Of a stretch of 64,000 nt of DNA, positions 1 through 8,766 are shown piece after piece; positions within the stretch are counted from its first letter, which is position 1; the number at the start of each line of letters is the position of its first letter. The stretch comes from DASQUK01 sp963756425 (GTDB lineage: Bacteria > Actinomycetota > Acidimicrobiia > Acidimicrobiales > VFJN01), in NCBI GenBank assembly GCA_963756425.1, contig CAVWNW010000004.1, positions 124,001 through 188,000 of the forward strand. The letters run 5' to 3'. The notes below the pieces were generated by a model. It worked only from the letters and a program-made list of their open reading frames with translations, searched no databases and was not told the DNA's origin. Position numbers and translations under genes: made by a program.

Positions 1-273
1 GAGGATGCGCAGCACGACCGGAGACAGCGCGCTGTGGACCCGAGTACCGCGGGGAACGACGTCGTGCAGCGTCACCAGGCAGCCCCGACGTCGGGCGAGC
101 GGAAGGAGGAGGGACCGGCTCGAGTTCGACAGGTGTGCGTTCACGCTGCCGTCACGTCCGGGGCGCGCCACGAGCCGTGCACGGACGCCGTCGGCCACGA
201 GCGCATCCACCAGGTGGCTCGCGGCCCGACGTGGCCCCAGCGACCTCGATGGGGCGGCGACCTGCAGGATCAC
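1..273 (-). CDS. glycosyltransferase family 4, N-terminal part, runs off the window
   Basis: Reading the minus strand from a GTG at 273-271 gives 91 open codons to the window edge. The product opens with VILQVAAPSRSLGPRRAA and later has LVTLHDVVPRGTRVHSA; the LHDVVP strand followed by a basic loop is typical of the N-terminal Rossmann half of GT4 glycosyltransferases. It follows the stop of the upstream membrane-protein gene by about 60 nt in the same frame, so it is probably the third gene of a minus-strand operon with 2290-3432 and 334-2280. A GGCGGA stretch sits very close to the GTG; the start could lie slightly upstream, since the frame is open back to 336. The sugar donor and acceptor cannot be read from this fragment. 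Confidence 0.6.
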   Translation of the reverse strand, partial: MILQVAAPSRSLGPRRAASHLVDALVADGVRARLVARPGRDGSVNAHLSNSSRSLLLPLARRRGCLVTLHDVVPRGTRVHSALSPVVLRIL

Positions 274-333
274 GATCCGCCGACGACCATGCTCGTGCCT
301 GGATGGCGAATCAGTGGGTGGCCCACGGGCGCT

Positions 334-2280
334 TCAGCATCCTGCGGGCGAATCGGGAGCGGAACGCACGATCACTGCAAGGTCGCCCTCGTCGACATCG
401 AACGCCGGATCCTCGAAGAGCCCGAAGGCGGTATTCTTGGTTCGTTGCGCCTGGATGCGTTCCTCTGGCGGTGGCCAGACCAATGTATCGGCGCGCATGC
501 TAAAGTCAGTAAAGACGACCGCGTCGACGAAGTCTTGACTGAAGAGCGCGCATAGATCGTCCCTATTTAGGGTGTTGTCGCTGTAGGCGGTGATTGCGTC
601 CTGGATCGGTTTAGGTTGCGTCGGTCGAATGCGTACTAGCTCCTTGTCAAAGGCAACATTATAGGAATATATCTCGAGCGGTGGCGCAATCGCGCCGATG
701 AGATAGTCATTACCGGCCGGTAGGAAGAGCACGCGCTCCGATGGTCGCAGTCGCCCACCGCCGAAGGCGCGATCGATGTCATCTTCGAAAGCGCGCACCA
801 GTTCGTGGTTGTGAACCGCTTGGCTCCGGGCGTCGAGCAGGCCGTGCGACGCCGTCTCGAGAACGAGCACCGCGGCCAGAGCGAGGCCCAGGACCCGGCG
901 CCGACGGAACAGCCAGACGACAGCGACGGCGGCGAACACGGCCAGCACCACACGGAGGCCGACGTGCCAGCGGTAGGCCGCTCGCATTCCCTCGAACGGC
1001 TGCACGCCGTACACCCAGGACCAGGGGAAGGTGACGGTGGCGTCCGACGCTGGCATCACGTGGTTGGTTGCGGTGACGACTCCAGCGGAATTGACCGCAA
1101 CGACCGGGACAGATGCCTTGTCCAGAACCTTCAGCGAGGGGCCGAGGCCCAGGGCGAGGCAGGCCAGGCCGCTCACGGTCAGGGCGACCACGAAGAGACG
1201 ATTCGAGCGTCGCAGACGAAGGAGCAAGACCACCCCAGCGACCGCAGCAATGAACATGAACACGCCGATGAACGTGCCGATGAGGGGCGTGCCATCGGCG
1301 TAGAAGTCCAGAGGATCCCATCGGTCGACCGGCGACCGGACAAGGTCCCCCAAGAGGCTGTCCCTTGTGGGGAAAACCGCGGTCACAACATCGACCCCAT
1401 AGGCTCGGTAGAACGCCAGGGGGAAGTTTGCGCTGACCTCGGCACTCGGCTCCAGTACCCGGAAGACGATCCCCGGCACGAGGAACGCGACGAGCGTGCA
1501 CAGGGGCACGAGACAGCCTCGCCATCGCACTCGGGTCCATGCCACGACCGCGGCGGCGATGCACAGGGGACCGCCGATGACCACGGACAACGTCCAGGCG
1601 TATGGGTCCAGGTAGACCAACAGGAGGGCGGCGGCGAACGTGAGGCCCACGCAGCCGACCACGATCGAGGGCGGTCGTCCGTTCGGCCGGAGCGCCGCGT
1701 ACGCAAACGCGAGGGGGACGGGAAGCAGCACGAAGCCCAACCAGAGCGCAGTCTTGCCGGTGTGAGCGACGAGGATCGGCGACAGGTAGTAGAGGCATGC
1801 GGCGAACGCGCCTGCAGCGACGCTGCGGGCAATCGACGCCGCGAACGCCCAGAGCGAGGCGACTCCGGCGGCGATGGCGAGGAGCGAGAGGACGTTGACG
1901 GCCACCTCGGTCCCCATGCCCAGCCGTGTCAGCAGGAAGGCGCCGCCGACAAACGGCATGCCGACGCTGAGGTCGACACCCGCGGGATATCCGATGTACT
2001 TGCACGTGACCATCCCGTCACCGAGGCACTCCACCCAGCTCGTCACCGAAGCGAACGGTGCGAGAGGCACGGTGCGACCGGAGAAGGGAACGACGCCGTA
2101 CAGCCACGCGGTGGCCGTCACGATGGCGACGTAGCCAGAGCCGACCGCCACTCGCCGGTCATGCCACCAGGCGCGGTCGATGGCGCCGCCCTCGGCCGGC
2201 GAGTCCGGCACGCCATCGTCGCCAGACGCACGCCCAGGAGGTGGGGTCAGCGTTGGCCGCTGCGTGGAAATGCCGTCCAT
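334..2280 (-). CDS. large polytopic membrane protein, GT-C/YfhO-like
   Basis: 648 residues with about ten hydrophobic segments between residues ~40 and ~480, then a soluble C-terminal region of ~160 residues that should face outside the cell. The first loop after TM1 is long (residues ~65-105), as in lipid-linked-sugar-using GT-C enzymes, but I see no diagnostic catalytic motif. It starts 9 nt after the stop of the flippase-like gene, suggesting co-transcription and a role in assembling or decorating an envelope glycan. The membrane topology is clear from the sequence; the glycan role rests on context only. It may instead belong to one of the uncharacterised actinobacterial membrane-protein families common in polysaccharide loci. 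Confidence 0.7.
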   Translation of the reverse strand: MDGISTQRPTLTPPPGRASGDDGVPDSPAEGGAIDRAWWHDRRVAVGSGYVAIVTATAWLYGVVPFSGRTVPLAPFASVTSWVECLGDGMVTCKYIGYPAGVDLSVGMPFVGGAFLLTRLGMGTEVAVNVLSLLAIAAGVASLWAFAASIARSVAAGAFAACLYYLSPILVAHTGKTALWLGFVLLPVPLAFAYAALRPNGRPPSIVVGCVGLTFAAALLLVYLDPYAWTLSVVIGGPLCIAAAVVAWTRVRWRGCLVPLCTLVAFLVPGIVFRVLEPSAEVSANFPLAFYRAYGVDVVTAVFPTRDSLLGDLVRSPVDRWDPLDFYADGTPLIGTFIGVFMFIAAVAGVVLLLRLRRSNRLFVVALTVSGLACLALGLGPSLKVLDKASVPVVAVNSAGVVTATNHVMPASDATVTFPWSWVYGVQPFEGMRAAYRWHVGLRVVLAVFAAVAVVWLFRRRRVLGLALAAVLVLETASHGLLDARSQAVHNHELVRAFEDDIDRAFGGGRLRPSERVLFLPAGNDYLIGAIAPPLEIYSYNVAFDKELVRIRPTQPKPIQDAITAYSDNTLNRDDLCALFSQDFVDAVVFTDFSMRADTLVWPPPEERIQAQRTKNTAFGLFEDPAFDVDEGDLAVIVRSAPDSPAGC

Positions 2281-2289
2281 CTCAACCGG

Positions 2290-3432
2290 TCACCGGGCGT
2301 CGCTCGCCGGACTGCTGGGCACGTTCCGGGCGCGCACATTGCCGGTCGCGCGCTGGCGGTCCGCCGCGCCGTCTGGCGCAGCCGCTGCGTCAGCAGCGCG
2401 CGAGGTGGCACCGACCCGACGCTCCCGTCGCGCGAGCACCTGGTTGCCAACCGTCGCGATCACCTCGGACGCGAGCACGAGAAACCTCAGCGCGAGCGAA
2501 GCGGCCAGCAGGGCCGCCGACGAGGCACCAGGAACCACCGCCACGAGGACGGCCTCGCGCACACCTATGCCGCTGGGCAGCGGGAAGACGAGGAAGCCAA
2601 CGACCCAGCTCAGCGCGAATGCGCTCATCACGGTGACGGGATTGGCGTCGGTGTCCTGTCCACTTAGAAGGACCGCGTACGCCGCGGAGCCGGTGATGGC
2701 GTTGCCGAGCGACCACGCGAAGGAGACCAGGATGCGCCGCTGGGTCGGGAGGACATCCGGGTCCGGCACCCGCCTGATGAGCCGATGGGCAGCGTGAAGC
2801 GCAAGGGCCAGGGCGCGCCGGTGCAGGAGCAATGGAGCCAGGAGGCCACACAACGACAGGGCACGGAGCCACGGCGGGAGCGATCCAGCGAACACCAATC
2901 CAGACGCCAGCGTGCAGCCGGCGACGACCGTGGTGAATGCCCACACGGCGGCCGCAGTTGCCGCCTGGCCGACGCGGGCGCCGGCCGTGACGGTCATGCT
3001 CACCTGGCTCGCGGCCTGTACGAATCCGCCGGCCGGTAGATACTTCGTGAGCTGCGATGCGTACAGCGACCCTGCCAACGCGCGCCGGTCATGCCGACGG
3101 TCGAACAGTTCGGTCCAGGCCCGGGCGGCCAGGGCGATCGAGGCGAGCGTGAGCACGCCGGCGACGATCAGCGCTGGGGGGTCGGGGAGGACCTGGCCTT
3201 GTGACTCATCCAGCCCTCGGCGTAGAGCGATGATCAGCCCGACGATGCCGAGAAGGAAGACGGCGAGCCGGATCGTGCGGCGGTGGTCGGCGAGCCTCAC
3301 GGGGCGCTCGTCAAAGATCTGTGGCGGCGCGACGACGCGGCACGGCTCTCGGTCACGGGATCCGAGCGTAGGGGCGCCCGGGACCGGTGTCGCAACGCCG
3401 TGACCCGACGCGCCGGGCCGAGAGGCAAGCAC
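2290..3432 (-). CDS. lysylphosphatidylglycerol synthase TM-region / YbhN-AglD-like membrane protein
   Basis: 380 residues from a GTG start. After a ~50-residue polar N-terminus come about eight membrane segments. Two family hallmarks of the UPF0104 (LPG_synthase_TM) group are visible: SQLTKYLPAGGFVQAASQ in the first half and PLPSGIGVREAVLV near residue ~285. Members include the flippase half of MprF and the archaeal AglD/YbhN proteins, often found in lipid-linked sugar loci. No lysyl-transferase domain is attached, so aminoacyl-lipid synthesis is not predicted; transport or transfer of a lipid-linked intermediate is the likelier role. It is the first gene of a minus-strand operon. The true start may be downstream, because the first ~45 residues look unlike the family. 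Confidence 0.75.
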   Translation of the reverse strand: MLASRPGASGHGVATPVPGAPTLGSRDREPCRVVAPPQIFDERPVRLADHRRTIRLAVFLLGIVGLIIALRRGLDESQGQVLPDPPALIVAGVLTLASIALAARAWTELFDRRHDRRALAGSLYASQLTKYLPAGGFVQAASQVSMTVTAGARVGQAATAAAVWAFTTVVAGCTLASGLVFAGSLPPWLRALSLCGLLAPLLLHRRALALALHAAHRLIRRVPDPDVLPTQRRILVSFAWSLGNAITGSAAYAVLLSGQDTDANPVTVMSAFALSWVVGFLVFPLPSGIGVREAVLVAVVPGASSAALLAASLALRFLVLASEVIATVGNQVLARRERRVGATSRAADAAAAPDGAADRQRATGNVRARNVPSSPASDAR

Positions 3433-3563
3433 CGGGGAATGCCCGATCGGGAGCCGGCCGGGGTCTCTATGGAGCGGATGCCATCCAGCCGTTTTTCCTC
3501 ATGGTCCTCGCGCCGTGGCACGATCGTGCGGCACGGGGAGAGGTGGTGGTCAGGATTTCGACG

Positions 3564-4445
3564 ATGAGCAGGACGCGATCTCGGTCGCTGGCCCGAGACG
3601 TCGAGTACGTCCTTCGGCAAGTCTTCGCGAACCCAGGAAACAAGGGCGAGCGGCTGCGTCGGACGGCGGAAGCCATGATCTTTCCCGCCTGGACGCGACT
3701 CACCGGTGGCTATTGGACCACGACGTACGCCGGCGGCAAGTTCGTCGTACGCCGAGGGCAGGGGGCGTCGCACACGGTCTACGCCCGGCTGCCGGACTAT
3801 CGAGAGATGTCGTTCTGGTTGGCGGCCCTCCGCCCGGGTGACCTCTTTGTCGACGTCGGTGCGAACATCGGGATCTACACGGTGCTGATGGCCTCGAACG
3901 GCTGCGATGTGGTCTCGGTGGAACCGGCTCGCGATGCGCGTCGCCTCCTGGAGGTCAATCTCGGCCTCAACGGGCTGAGGGCAGACATCATCGCCGCTGC
4001 CCTGGGTCGCGCTCCCGGACAGAGCAGGCTGACAGCCGAGCTGGGCTCGATGAACTACCTCGTTTCGAGCTCTGACGACGACGAGGGGCCGGGGGACGAG
4101 GTCACCCAGGTCACCGTCACCACGCTCGACGAGGTGCTGGGAGATCGAACGGCTGCCGGAGTCAAGATCGACGTGGAGGGATTCGAGCTCGACGTGGTGC
4201 TCGGTGGTGGCCGTGCCCTCGACGACCAGCGCATCGGCGTCGTCCAACTCGAGTGGAACAGCATGGCGCGTGAGCGGTTCGGTCGACATCGAGACGAGAT
4301 CGCCCAGGCGCTACGGGATGCCAAGTACGTGCTGACGAGGCCCGACGAGCAGGGCCGGCTCCGCCCGACCGTGCCCGACGAGGGACCGGATGTGTTCGCG
4401 GTCGCCCCGCGTCTGAGTGACCAGCTCGTCGTCCACGGCGGCTGA
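3564..4445 (+). CDS. FkbM family methyltransferase
   Basis: 293 residues from ATG 3564; the frame is open back to 3387, but the upstream part overlaps the divergent flippase gene. The SAM-binding motif DVGANIGIYTVLMAS, the following strand VVSVEPARDARRLLEVNL, and the later VKIDVEGFELDVVLGG and VQLEWNS are the classic order for the FkbM family. These enzymes O-methylate sugars or polyketides, and here the surrounding glycosyltransferases point to methylation of a surface glycan. It ends 2 nt before the convergent stop of the next GT4 gene, leaving no room for a separate terminator. The substrate cannot be inferred. Confidence 0.85.
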   Translation: MSRTRSRSLARDVEYVLRQVFANPGNKGERLRRTAEAMIFPAWTRLTGGYWTTTYAGGKFVVRRGQGASHTVYARLPDYREMSFWLAALRPGDLFVDVGANIGIYTVLMASNGCDVVSVEPARDARRLLEVNLGLNGLRADIIAAALGRAPGQSRLTAELGSMNYLVSSSDDDEGPGDEVTQVTVTTLDEVLGDRTAAGVKIDVEGFELDVVLGGGRALDDQRIGVVQLEWNSMARERFGRHRDEIAQALRDAKYVLTRPDEQGRLRPTVPDEGPDVFAVAPRLSDQLVVHGG

Positions 4446-4447
4446 CC

Positions 4448-5596
4448 TCAGCGAGCGGGGGGCTGGACGGGGTCGGCGTGCGCCAGGCGCGTCCCGGCCG
4501 GACTCGATCGGTCGAGGCCCGCGGCCTTGACCACGGCGGTCGCGACGTCCTGCCAGGTCGGCGCCTTCCTCAGGGCGCCGTCTGCCAGGGCCGGCAGGTT
4601 GCGGGCACAGCGCTGAATGGCGTCGGCGAGCGACTGGGCGTCGCCCGGTGCGGCGAGCGTGCCGTTCTCACCCTCGCTGATCACGTCGGTCAAGCCGCCG
4701 ACCGCCGTGGCGACGACCGGCCGGCCGGCGGCGAACGCGATCGGCGCGATGCCCGACTGCGTGGCGCTGCGGTAGGGCAGCAGGGCCGCGTGGTGCTCGG
4801 CGAGCAGCCCGCACACCGCGGTGTCGGGCACGTAGCCGAGCAGCAGGTCCACCTGGTCCGCCAGCCCGCGCCTTCGAACCTCCTCGTCCCAGTCCTTCGT
4901 CGGGTCCCACGCCTCGCCGGCGACCGTCAGGCGGTGGTGGATGCCCTGCTGGCGAAGCGACGCGAGGGCGTCGAGTGCGAGATCGAGGCCCTTGTACGGG
5001 CGGATGAAGCCGAAGAACAGCAGCCGCAGCTCGTTGTCCGCCCTCTTCGGTAGGGGGCTCGGCTCGACGTCGAGATTCGGGGGATGCGGGGTGATGACCG
5101 CCTCGACGCGCGTGCCGAGCAGATCGTCGAGCTCGTCGGCGACGGTCGACGCGTGGACGACGATGCCGTCGCACCGGGACAGGATCCAGCGGGTGAGGGG
5201 TCCCTGCAGCGGGAGCGGTTCGTGCGGCTGGGCGTTGTGGACGACGGCGACGGTGCGGGTCCCGCGTGCCACGGCCATGATCAACCGGTAGGTCAGGACG
5301 TGGAACGGCGTCGCCCAGACCAGGACGAGGACATCGCTCAGCCGCGCCGACCGCCCCGCCCGCCACCAGGAGATGGGATCCCACCAGCGCAAGGCGAACA
5401 CGGCGGTGGGGTGGGGTGGCACCTCCCGGTCAACCTGCGCGCGTGGGAAGAAGCGCTTGGGGTACTGGTGTCGCCACGACAACACGGTGACGTCGTGCTC
5501 CTTCGCCAGCGCCCGCGAGAGGCGTCCGCCGTGCTGCGAGACGCCGCCGCGGATGGGCGGGACCGGGCCGACGAACGTGATGAGCACGGTCGTCAC
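4448..5596 (-). CDS. glycosyltransferase family 4
   Basis: 382 residues from a GTG start. The N-terminus TFVGPVPPIRGGVSQHGGRL is the acceptor-side glycine-rich loop of GT4 enzymes, and the C-terminal half has LLFFGFIRPYKGLDLALDAL and later PYRSATQSGIAPIAFAAG, the region that carries the nucleotide-sugar-binding E/G motif of the fold. It transfers a sugar from a nucleotide donor, probably to a lipid-linked glycan at the cytoplasmic face of the membrane. It is monocistronic or coupled to the short upstream frame that overlaps it by GTGA. Donor specificity is not evident. Confidence 0.88.
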   Translation of the reverse strand: MTTVLITFVGPVPPIRGGVSQHGGRLSRALAKEHDVTVLSWRHQYPKRFFPRAQVDREVPPHPTAVFALRWWDPISWWRAGRSARLSDVLVLVWATPFHVLTYRLIMAVARGTRTVAVVHNAQPHEPLPLQGPLTRWILSRCDGIVVHASTVADELDDLLGTRVEAVITPHPPNLDVEPSPLPKRADNELRLLFFGFIRPYKGLDLALDALASLRQQGIHHRLTVAGEAWDPTKDWDEEVRRRGLADQVDLLLGYVPDTAVCGLLAEHHAALLPYRSATQSGIAPIAFAAGRPVVATAVGGLTDVISEGENGTLAAPGDAQSLADAIQRCARNLPALADGALRKAPTWQDVATAVVKAAGLDRSSPAGTRLAHADPVQPPAR

Positions 5597-5766
5597 GCCG
5601 CCAGGATGGCGCGCACAAACGCGATCGCTTCGGGCATCGGCATGGCATCCTTCGGGCGTCCGGCGGACGGGGCGATGCTAACGATCCTGCGTGCCCGCCC
5701 CAAGGCAACATAGCTGCCCGCCGGCGGCCCGTCCGCAGGTGCGCGTTGGGACCTGAAGCCCGCCAT
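5593..5766 (-). CDS. possible short upstream ORF or gene remnant
   Basis: A short minus frame ends PEAIAFVRAILAA and its TGA overlaps the GTG of the GT4 gene as GTGA, the arrangement used for translational coupling throughout this window. I recognise no family. It could be a true short leader gene, the C-terminal stump of a lost gene, or chance, since long open frames are common at this G+C. Start taken at an internal ATG; the frame is open to 5793. Confidence 0.2.
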   Translation of the reverse strand: MAGFRSQRAPADGPPAGSYVALGRARRIVSIAPSAGRPKDAMPMPEAIAFVRAILAA

Positions 5767-5860
5767 CTCGCAGGTGGCCACGCGCGGTGACATGCCGATC
5801 GCGGGCCCGCTGATCGTCGGCCGAGGCGTCCTCGCCCGGGCCGCCGGCAGCTACGACGAG

Positions 5861-5891
5861 CGATCGGACGAGTCACGCCGATCGGACGAGT
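5861..5891. repeat. 13-bp direct repeat upstream of the GT2 gene
   Basis: The 13-mer CGATCGGACGAGT occurs at 5861-5873 and again at 5879-5891, an 18-bp period, ending 20 nt before the ATG of the GT2 gene. The spacing (under two helical turns) is compatible with a tandem operator but nothing else supports this. The core CGATCG is self-complementary. Confidence 0.4.
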
Positions 5892-5911
5892 ACCGTGAGC
5901 CTCTCTCCGGC

Positions 5912-7015
5912 ATGAAACTGATCATCCAGATTCCCTGCCTCAACGAAGAGGCCCAGCTCCCGGCCACGCTCGCCGACCTCCCACGGCGGCTCGACGGCTT
6001 CGACCAGGTCGAGTGGCTGATCATCGACGACGGTTCCAGCGACGCCACGGTCGACGTGGCGCGGGCCCACGGTGTCGATCACATCGTCAAGCTGACCAAC
6101 AACAAGGGCCTGGCGTCGGCGTTCCAGGCGGGGCTCGACGCCTGCCTGAAGCTGGGGGCGGACGTGATCGTCAACACCGACGCCGACAACCAGTACTCGG
6201 CCGCCGGCATCCCGGCGCTCGTGGCCCCCATCCTCTCCGGCGATGCCGACATGGTGGTCGGCGACCGCCACGTCATGGAGATCGAGCACTTCTCGAACGT
6301 GAAGAAGCGGCTGCAACGCATGGGAAGCTGGACGGTGCGACGGGCGTCCGACACGGACGTGCCCGACGCCACGTCGGGCTTTCGGGCGTACAACCGCGAG
6401 GCCGCCCTGGGCATGACCGTCGTGTCCAAGTTCACCTACACGCTCGAGTCGCTGATCCAGGCCGGCAAGAGCCTGGTCGCGGTCGCCGACGTGCCGGTGC
6501 CGACGAACCCCACCACCCGCGAGTCGCGTCTGTTCGGCTCGATGTGGTCGTACGTCGGACGCAATGCGATGGCGATCTTCCGGATCTACGCCGGTTACGA
6601 GCCACTCCAGGTGTTCACGGGACTCGCAGTGATCCTGCTGGTCGGCGCGTTCGCGGCGTGGTCACCGTTCCTCTGGGACTGGATCATCAACGGCAACCGC
6701 GGCGGGCACCTGCAGTCCATCGTGCTGGGCGGGGTGCTCTTCGTCGCCTCGATACAGACGTTCGCGCTGGGCGTCTTGGCCGACCTCATCAGTGCCCACC
6801 GCGTGGTGACGCAGCGCACGCTCGAACGGGTCCGGCGCATCGAGCTGCAGCTCGGGGTGCGGCCCTCGCACTACATGCCCGGTCACCGGGGCGACGGCGC
6901 GGACCTCGAACCCATGCCACCGCCGACGCCAGAGGCCGCCGGCGGCGCCCGCGACGGGGCCCAGGGCGATGGGTCGGAATCCGCACCGGACCTGGGTCAA
7001 CGCACGCGCATCTGA
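5912..7015 (+). CDS. GT2 glycosyltransferase with C-terminal membrane segments (DPM1/GtrB-like)
   Basis: 367 residues from ATG 5912, where the GT-A fold begins (MKLIIQIPCLNEEAQLP); the frame is open further upstream to 5774 but that part is low-complexity. Motifs in order: IIDDGSSDAT, VNTDADNQY (the DxD metal/UDP site) at about residues 88-96, SGFRAYNR, then two hydrophobic segments at ~235-310 (VFTGLAVILLVGAFAAW and later LGGVLFVASIQTFALGVL). This layout is that of polyprenyl-phosphate glucosyl/mannosyl transferases, which load a lipid with one sugar for later use outside the cell. The last ~60 residues are disordered and acidic. It likely feeds the GT-C enzymes of this locus; that is inference. 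Confidence 0.85.
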   Translation: MKLIIQIPCLNEEAQLPATLADLPRRLDGFDQVEWLIIDDGSSDATVDVARAHGVDHIVKLTNNKGLASAFQAGLDACLKLGADVIVNTDADNQYSAAGIPALVAPILSGDADMVVGDRHVMEIEHFSNVKKRLQRMGSWTVRRASDTDVPDATSGFRAYNREAALGMTVVSKFTYTLESLIQAGKSLVAVADVPVPTNPTTRESRLFGSMWSYVGRNAMAIFRIYAGYEPLQVFTGLAVILLVGAFAAWSPFLWDWIINGNRGGHLQSIVLGGVLFVASIQTFALGVLADLISAHRVVTQRTLERVRRIELQLGVRPSHYMPGHRGDGADLEPMPPPTPEAAGGARDGAQGDGSESAPDLGQRTRI

Positions 7016-7047
7016 TGAGCACCGCACCGTCGGCATCAGTGCGGCAC

Positions 7048-7053
7048 TAGGAT
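7048..7053 (+). promoter_or_regulatory. -10 element for a leaderless methyltransferase transcript
   Basis: TAGGAT lies with 6 nt between it and the ATG at 7060, a distance that would place the transcription start at or next to the A of the start codon. No ribosome-binding sequence precedes the ATG, which supports leaderless translation. No clear -35 box is visible. Confidence 0.45.
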
Positions 7054-7059
7054 TCGCCG

Positions 7060-7806
7060 ATGCCGGGAAGCGCGTTCAGTCGGCCCTCGCTGGGGGCGAA
7101 CTCCACGCTGCGGTGGCCCCTGATCGAGTCCCGACTCGATGAGGTCGGGCCCGAGACGATCCTGGAGCTGGGTACCGGCACGGGTGGGGTCGCGATTCAC
7201 CTCGCGTCGCGGGCCCGTTATGTCGGGGTCGAGCCCGACGACACCTCCCGTGTCGTCGCAGCATCCCGGATCGCCGGCGCTGACGCACGCCTGGTCCCGG
7301 ACATAGCCGACCTGCCGAGTGGAGAGCTCTTCGACCTGGTCTGTGCCTTCGAGGTGCTCGAGCACATCGTCGACGATGCCGGCACGCTGACGCAGTGGGT
7401 CGAGCACGTCCGCCCGGGTGGGCACGTGCTCGTGTCGGTTCCCGCAGACCCTCACCGTTTCGGGCCCTGGGACGAGCTGGTTGGGCACGTGCGGCGCTAC
7501 ACGATCGACGATCTGACGAAGTTGCTCGAGGTTGCGGGCCTCGAACCCATCGACGTTCGGTACTACGGGTTTCCGGCCGGGGTGGCGCTCGACATCGCCT
7601 ACAACTGGTTTGGTCGTCGTCGCCTCGCCCGCTCGTCGACGCCCACCGACCTCGTCGACCGCACCGCCCAGAGTGGCCGCAACGTCCAACTGCCGGAGTC
7701 GGTTCGCCGTGCCATCTGGTACGCCATGGCTCCGTTCCGCCTGGCTCAACGCCGCTACCCGGACAAGGGCGTTGGCCTCGTTGGCTTCGGCTGCCGTCCT
7801 GGCTAG
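7060..7806 (+). CDS. class I SAM-dependent methyltransferase
   Basis: 248 residues. SAM motif I is ILELGTGTGGVAIHLAS, the acidic end of strand 2 is GVEPDD, and the post-motif region has FDLVCAFEVLEHIVDDA, which is the Methyltransf_11/UbiE-like signature, followed by RPGGHVLVSVPAD. The family methylates small molecules, sugars or lipids. It sits directly upstream of the ABC exporter genes, so methylation of the exported glycan, for instance as a chain-terminating cap recognised by the Wzt C-domain, is possible. The chain-cap idea is inference from known Wzt systems, not shown here. Confidence 0.85.
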   Translation: MPGSAFSRPSLGANSTLRWPLIESRLDEVGPETILELGTGTGGVAIHLASRARYVGVEPDDTSRVVAASRIAGADARLVPDIADLPSGELFDLVCAFEVLEHIVDDAGTLTQWVEHVRPGGHVLVSVPADPHRFGPWDELVGHVRRYTIDDLTKLLEVAGLEPIDVRYYGFPAGVALDIAYNWFGRRRLARSSTPTDLVDRTAQSGRNVQLPESVRRAIWYAMAPFRLAQRRYPDKGVGLVGFGCRPG

Positions 7807-7860
7807 CCCGCGGCCGCCTGTTCCACGACGTCGGGCCGCGGCAGGTAGCCTGCTTCGCCG

Positions 7861-8763
7861 ATGTCAGTGACCGTCGCCCCCGTCGGTTCAGACCATGAGA
7901 CCCCTGGCGCGGAACTGCGGGAGATCTCCAGGCGACCATCGCCCCTCAGGCGCATGGTCGACGTGTGGCGCCACCGCGAGCTCCTTCGGAACCTCGTCCG
8001 CAAGGACCTCAAGGTGAAGTACAAGAGCAGCGTCCTGGGGTTCTTCTGGACGCTGCTGAACCCGGCGCTGTACCTGGTGATCTTCTCGATCGTGTTCCAG
8101 GAGATCCTGCGCGTCCAGGTGCCGTACTACGCGGTGTTCCTCCTGTCGGGCCTGCTCGTGTGGAACCTGTTCTCGGCATCGGTGGGCGGCGGCACCGGCG
8201 CCGTCGTGGACAACGCCGGGCTGGTGCAGAAGGTCTGGTTCCCTCGCGAGGTCCTACCCCTCGCCACCATCGGCGCCGCCCTCATGCACTTCTTCTTCCA
8301 GCTGGTCGTGCTGATCGGCGCCCTCGCCATCTTCCGAAAGCCCCCCGAGTGGGAGTTCCTGCCGGCTCTCATCCCTGCCCTCTTGGCGCTGTTGATCCTT
8401 GCGGCCGCGCTCGGCATCGCGCTGTCCGCGGTCAACGTGTACCTCCGGGACACAGGGCACCTGATCGAGCTGGTCCTCCTGGCTTGGTTCTGGTTCTCGG
8501 CGATCGTCTACCCCTACCGGGATGTCGCGGATCGGCTCGGCGACAAGGCCTACCTGCTGCTCCTCAACCCCATCATCTCGATCGTCGTGCTGTTCCAGCG
8601 GGCGATCTACAACCCTCCGGCCGAGGACGGGATCGTTCCCGACGCAGGCCTCGGTTGGTACCTTCGCAACATCGCCATCGTCGGAGGGGCCTCTTTGGTG
8701 CTCCTTGTGTTTGCGCTCTGGCTGTTCGGTCGCCTCGAGGACAACCTCGCCGAGGAGATCTGA
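7861..8763 (+). CDS. wzm: ABC-2 type polysaccharide export permease (Wzm)
   Basis: 300 residues with six membrane segments. The N-terminus RELLRNLVRKDLKVKYKSS followed by LGFFWTLLNPALYLVIFSI is the standard opening of the Wzm/TagG/KpsM permease family. With the ATPase encoded 3 nt downstream it forms the inner-membrane exporter for a lipid-linked polysaccharide. A possible -10 (TAGCCT, 7846-7851) lies 9 nt before the ATG. Length and topology match the family. The exported glycan is presumably made by the flanking glycosyltransferases. Confidence 0.9.
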   Translation: MSVTVAPVGSDHETPGAELREISRRPSPLRRMVDVWRHRELLRNLVRKDLKVKYKSSVLGFFWTLLNPALYLVIFSIVFQEILRVQVPYYAVFLLSGLLVWNLFSASVGGGTGAVVDNAGLVQKVWFPREVLPLATIGAALMHFFFQLVVLIGALAIFRKPPEWEFLPALIPALLALLILAAALGIALSAVNVYLRDTGHLIELVLLAWFWFSAIVYPYRDVADRLGDKAYLLLLNPIISIVVLFQRAIYNPPAEDGIVPDAGLGWYLRNIAIVGGASLVLLVFALWLFGRLEDNLAEEI

Positions 8764-8766
8764 TCG

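Noticed and set aside
805..2667. 620-codon plus-strand open frame
   Set aside because: Antisense to the membrane-protein and flippase genes; low-complexity E/R/H-rich sequence without any motif.
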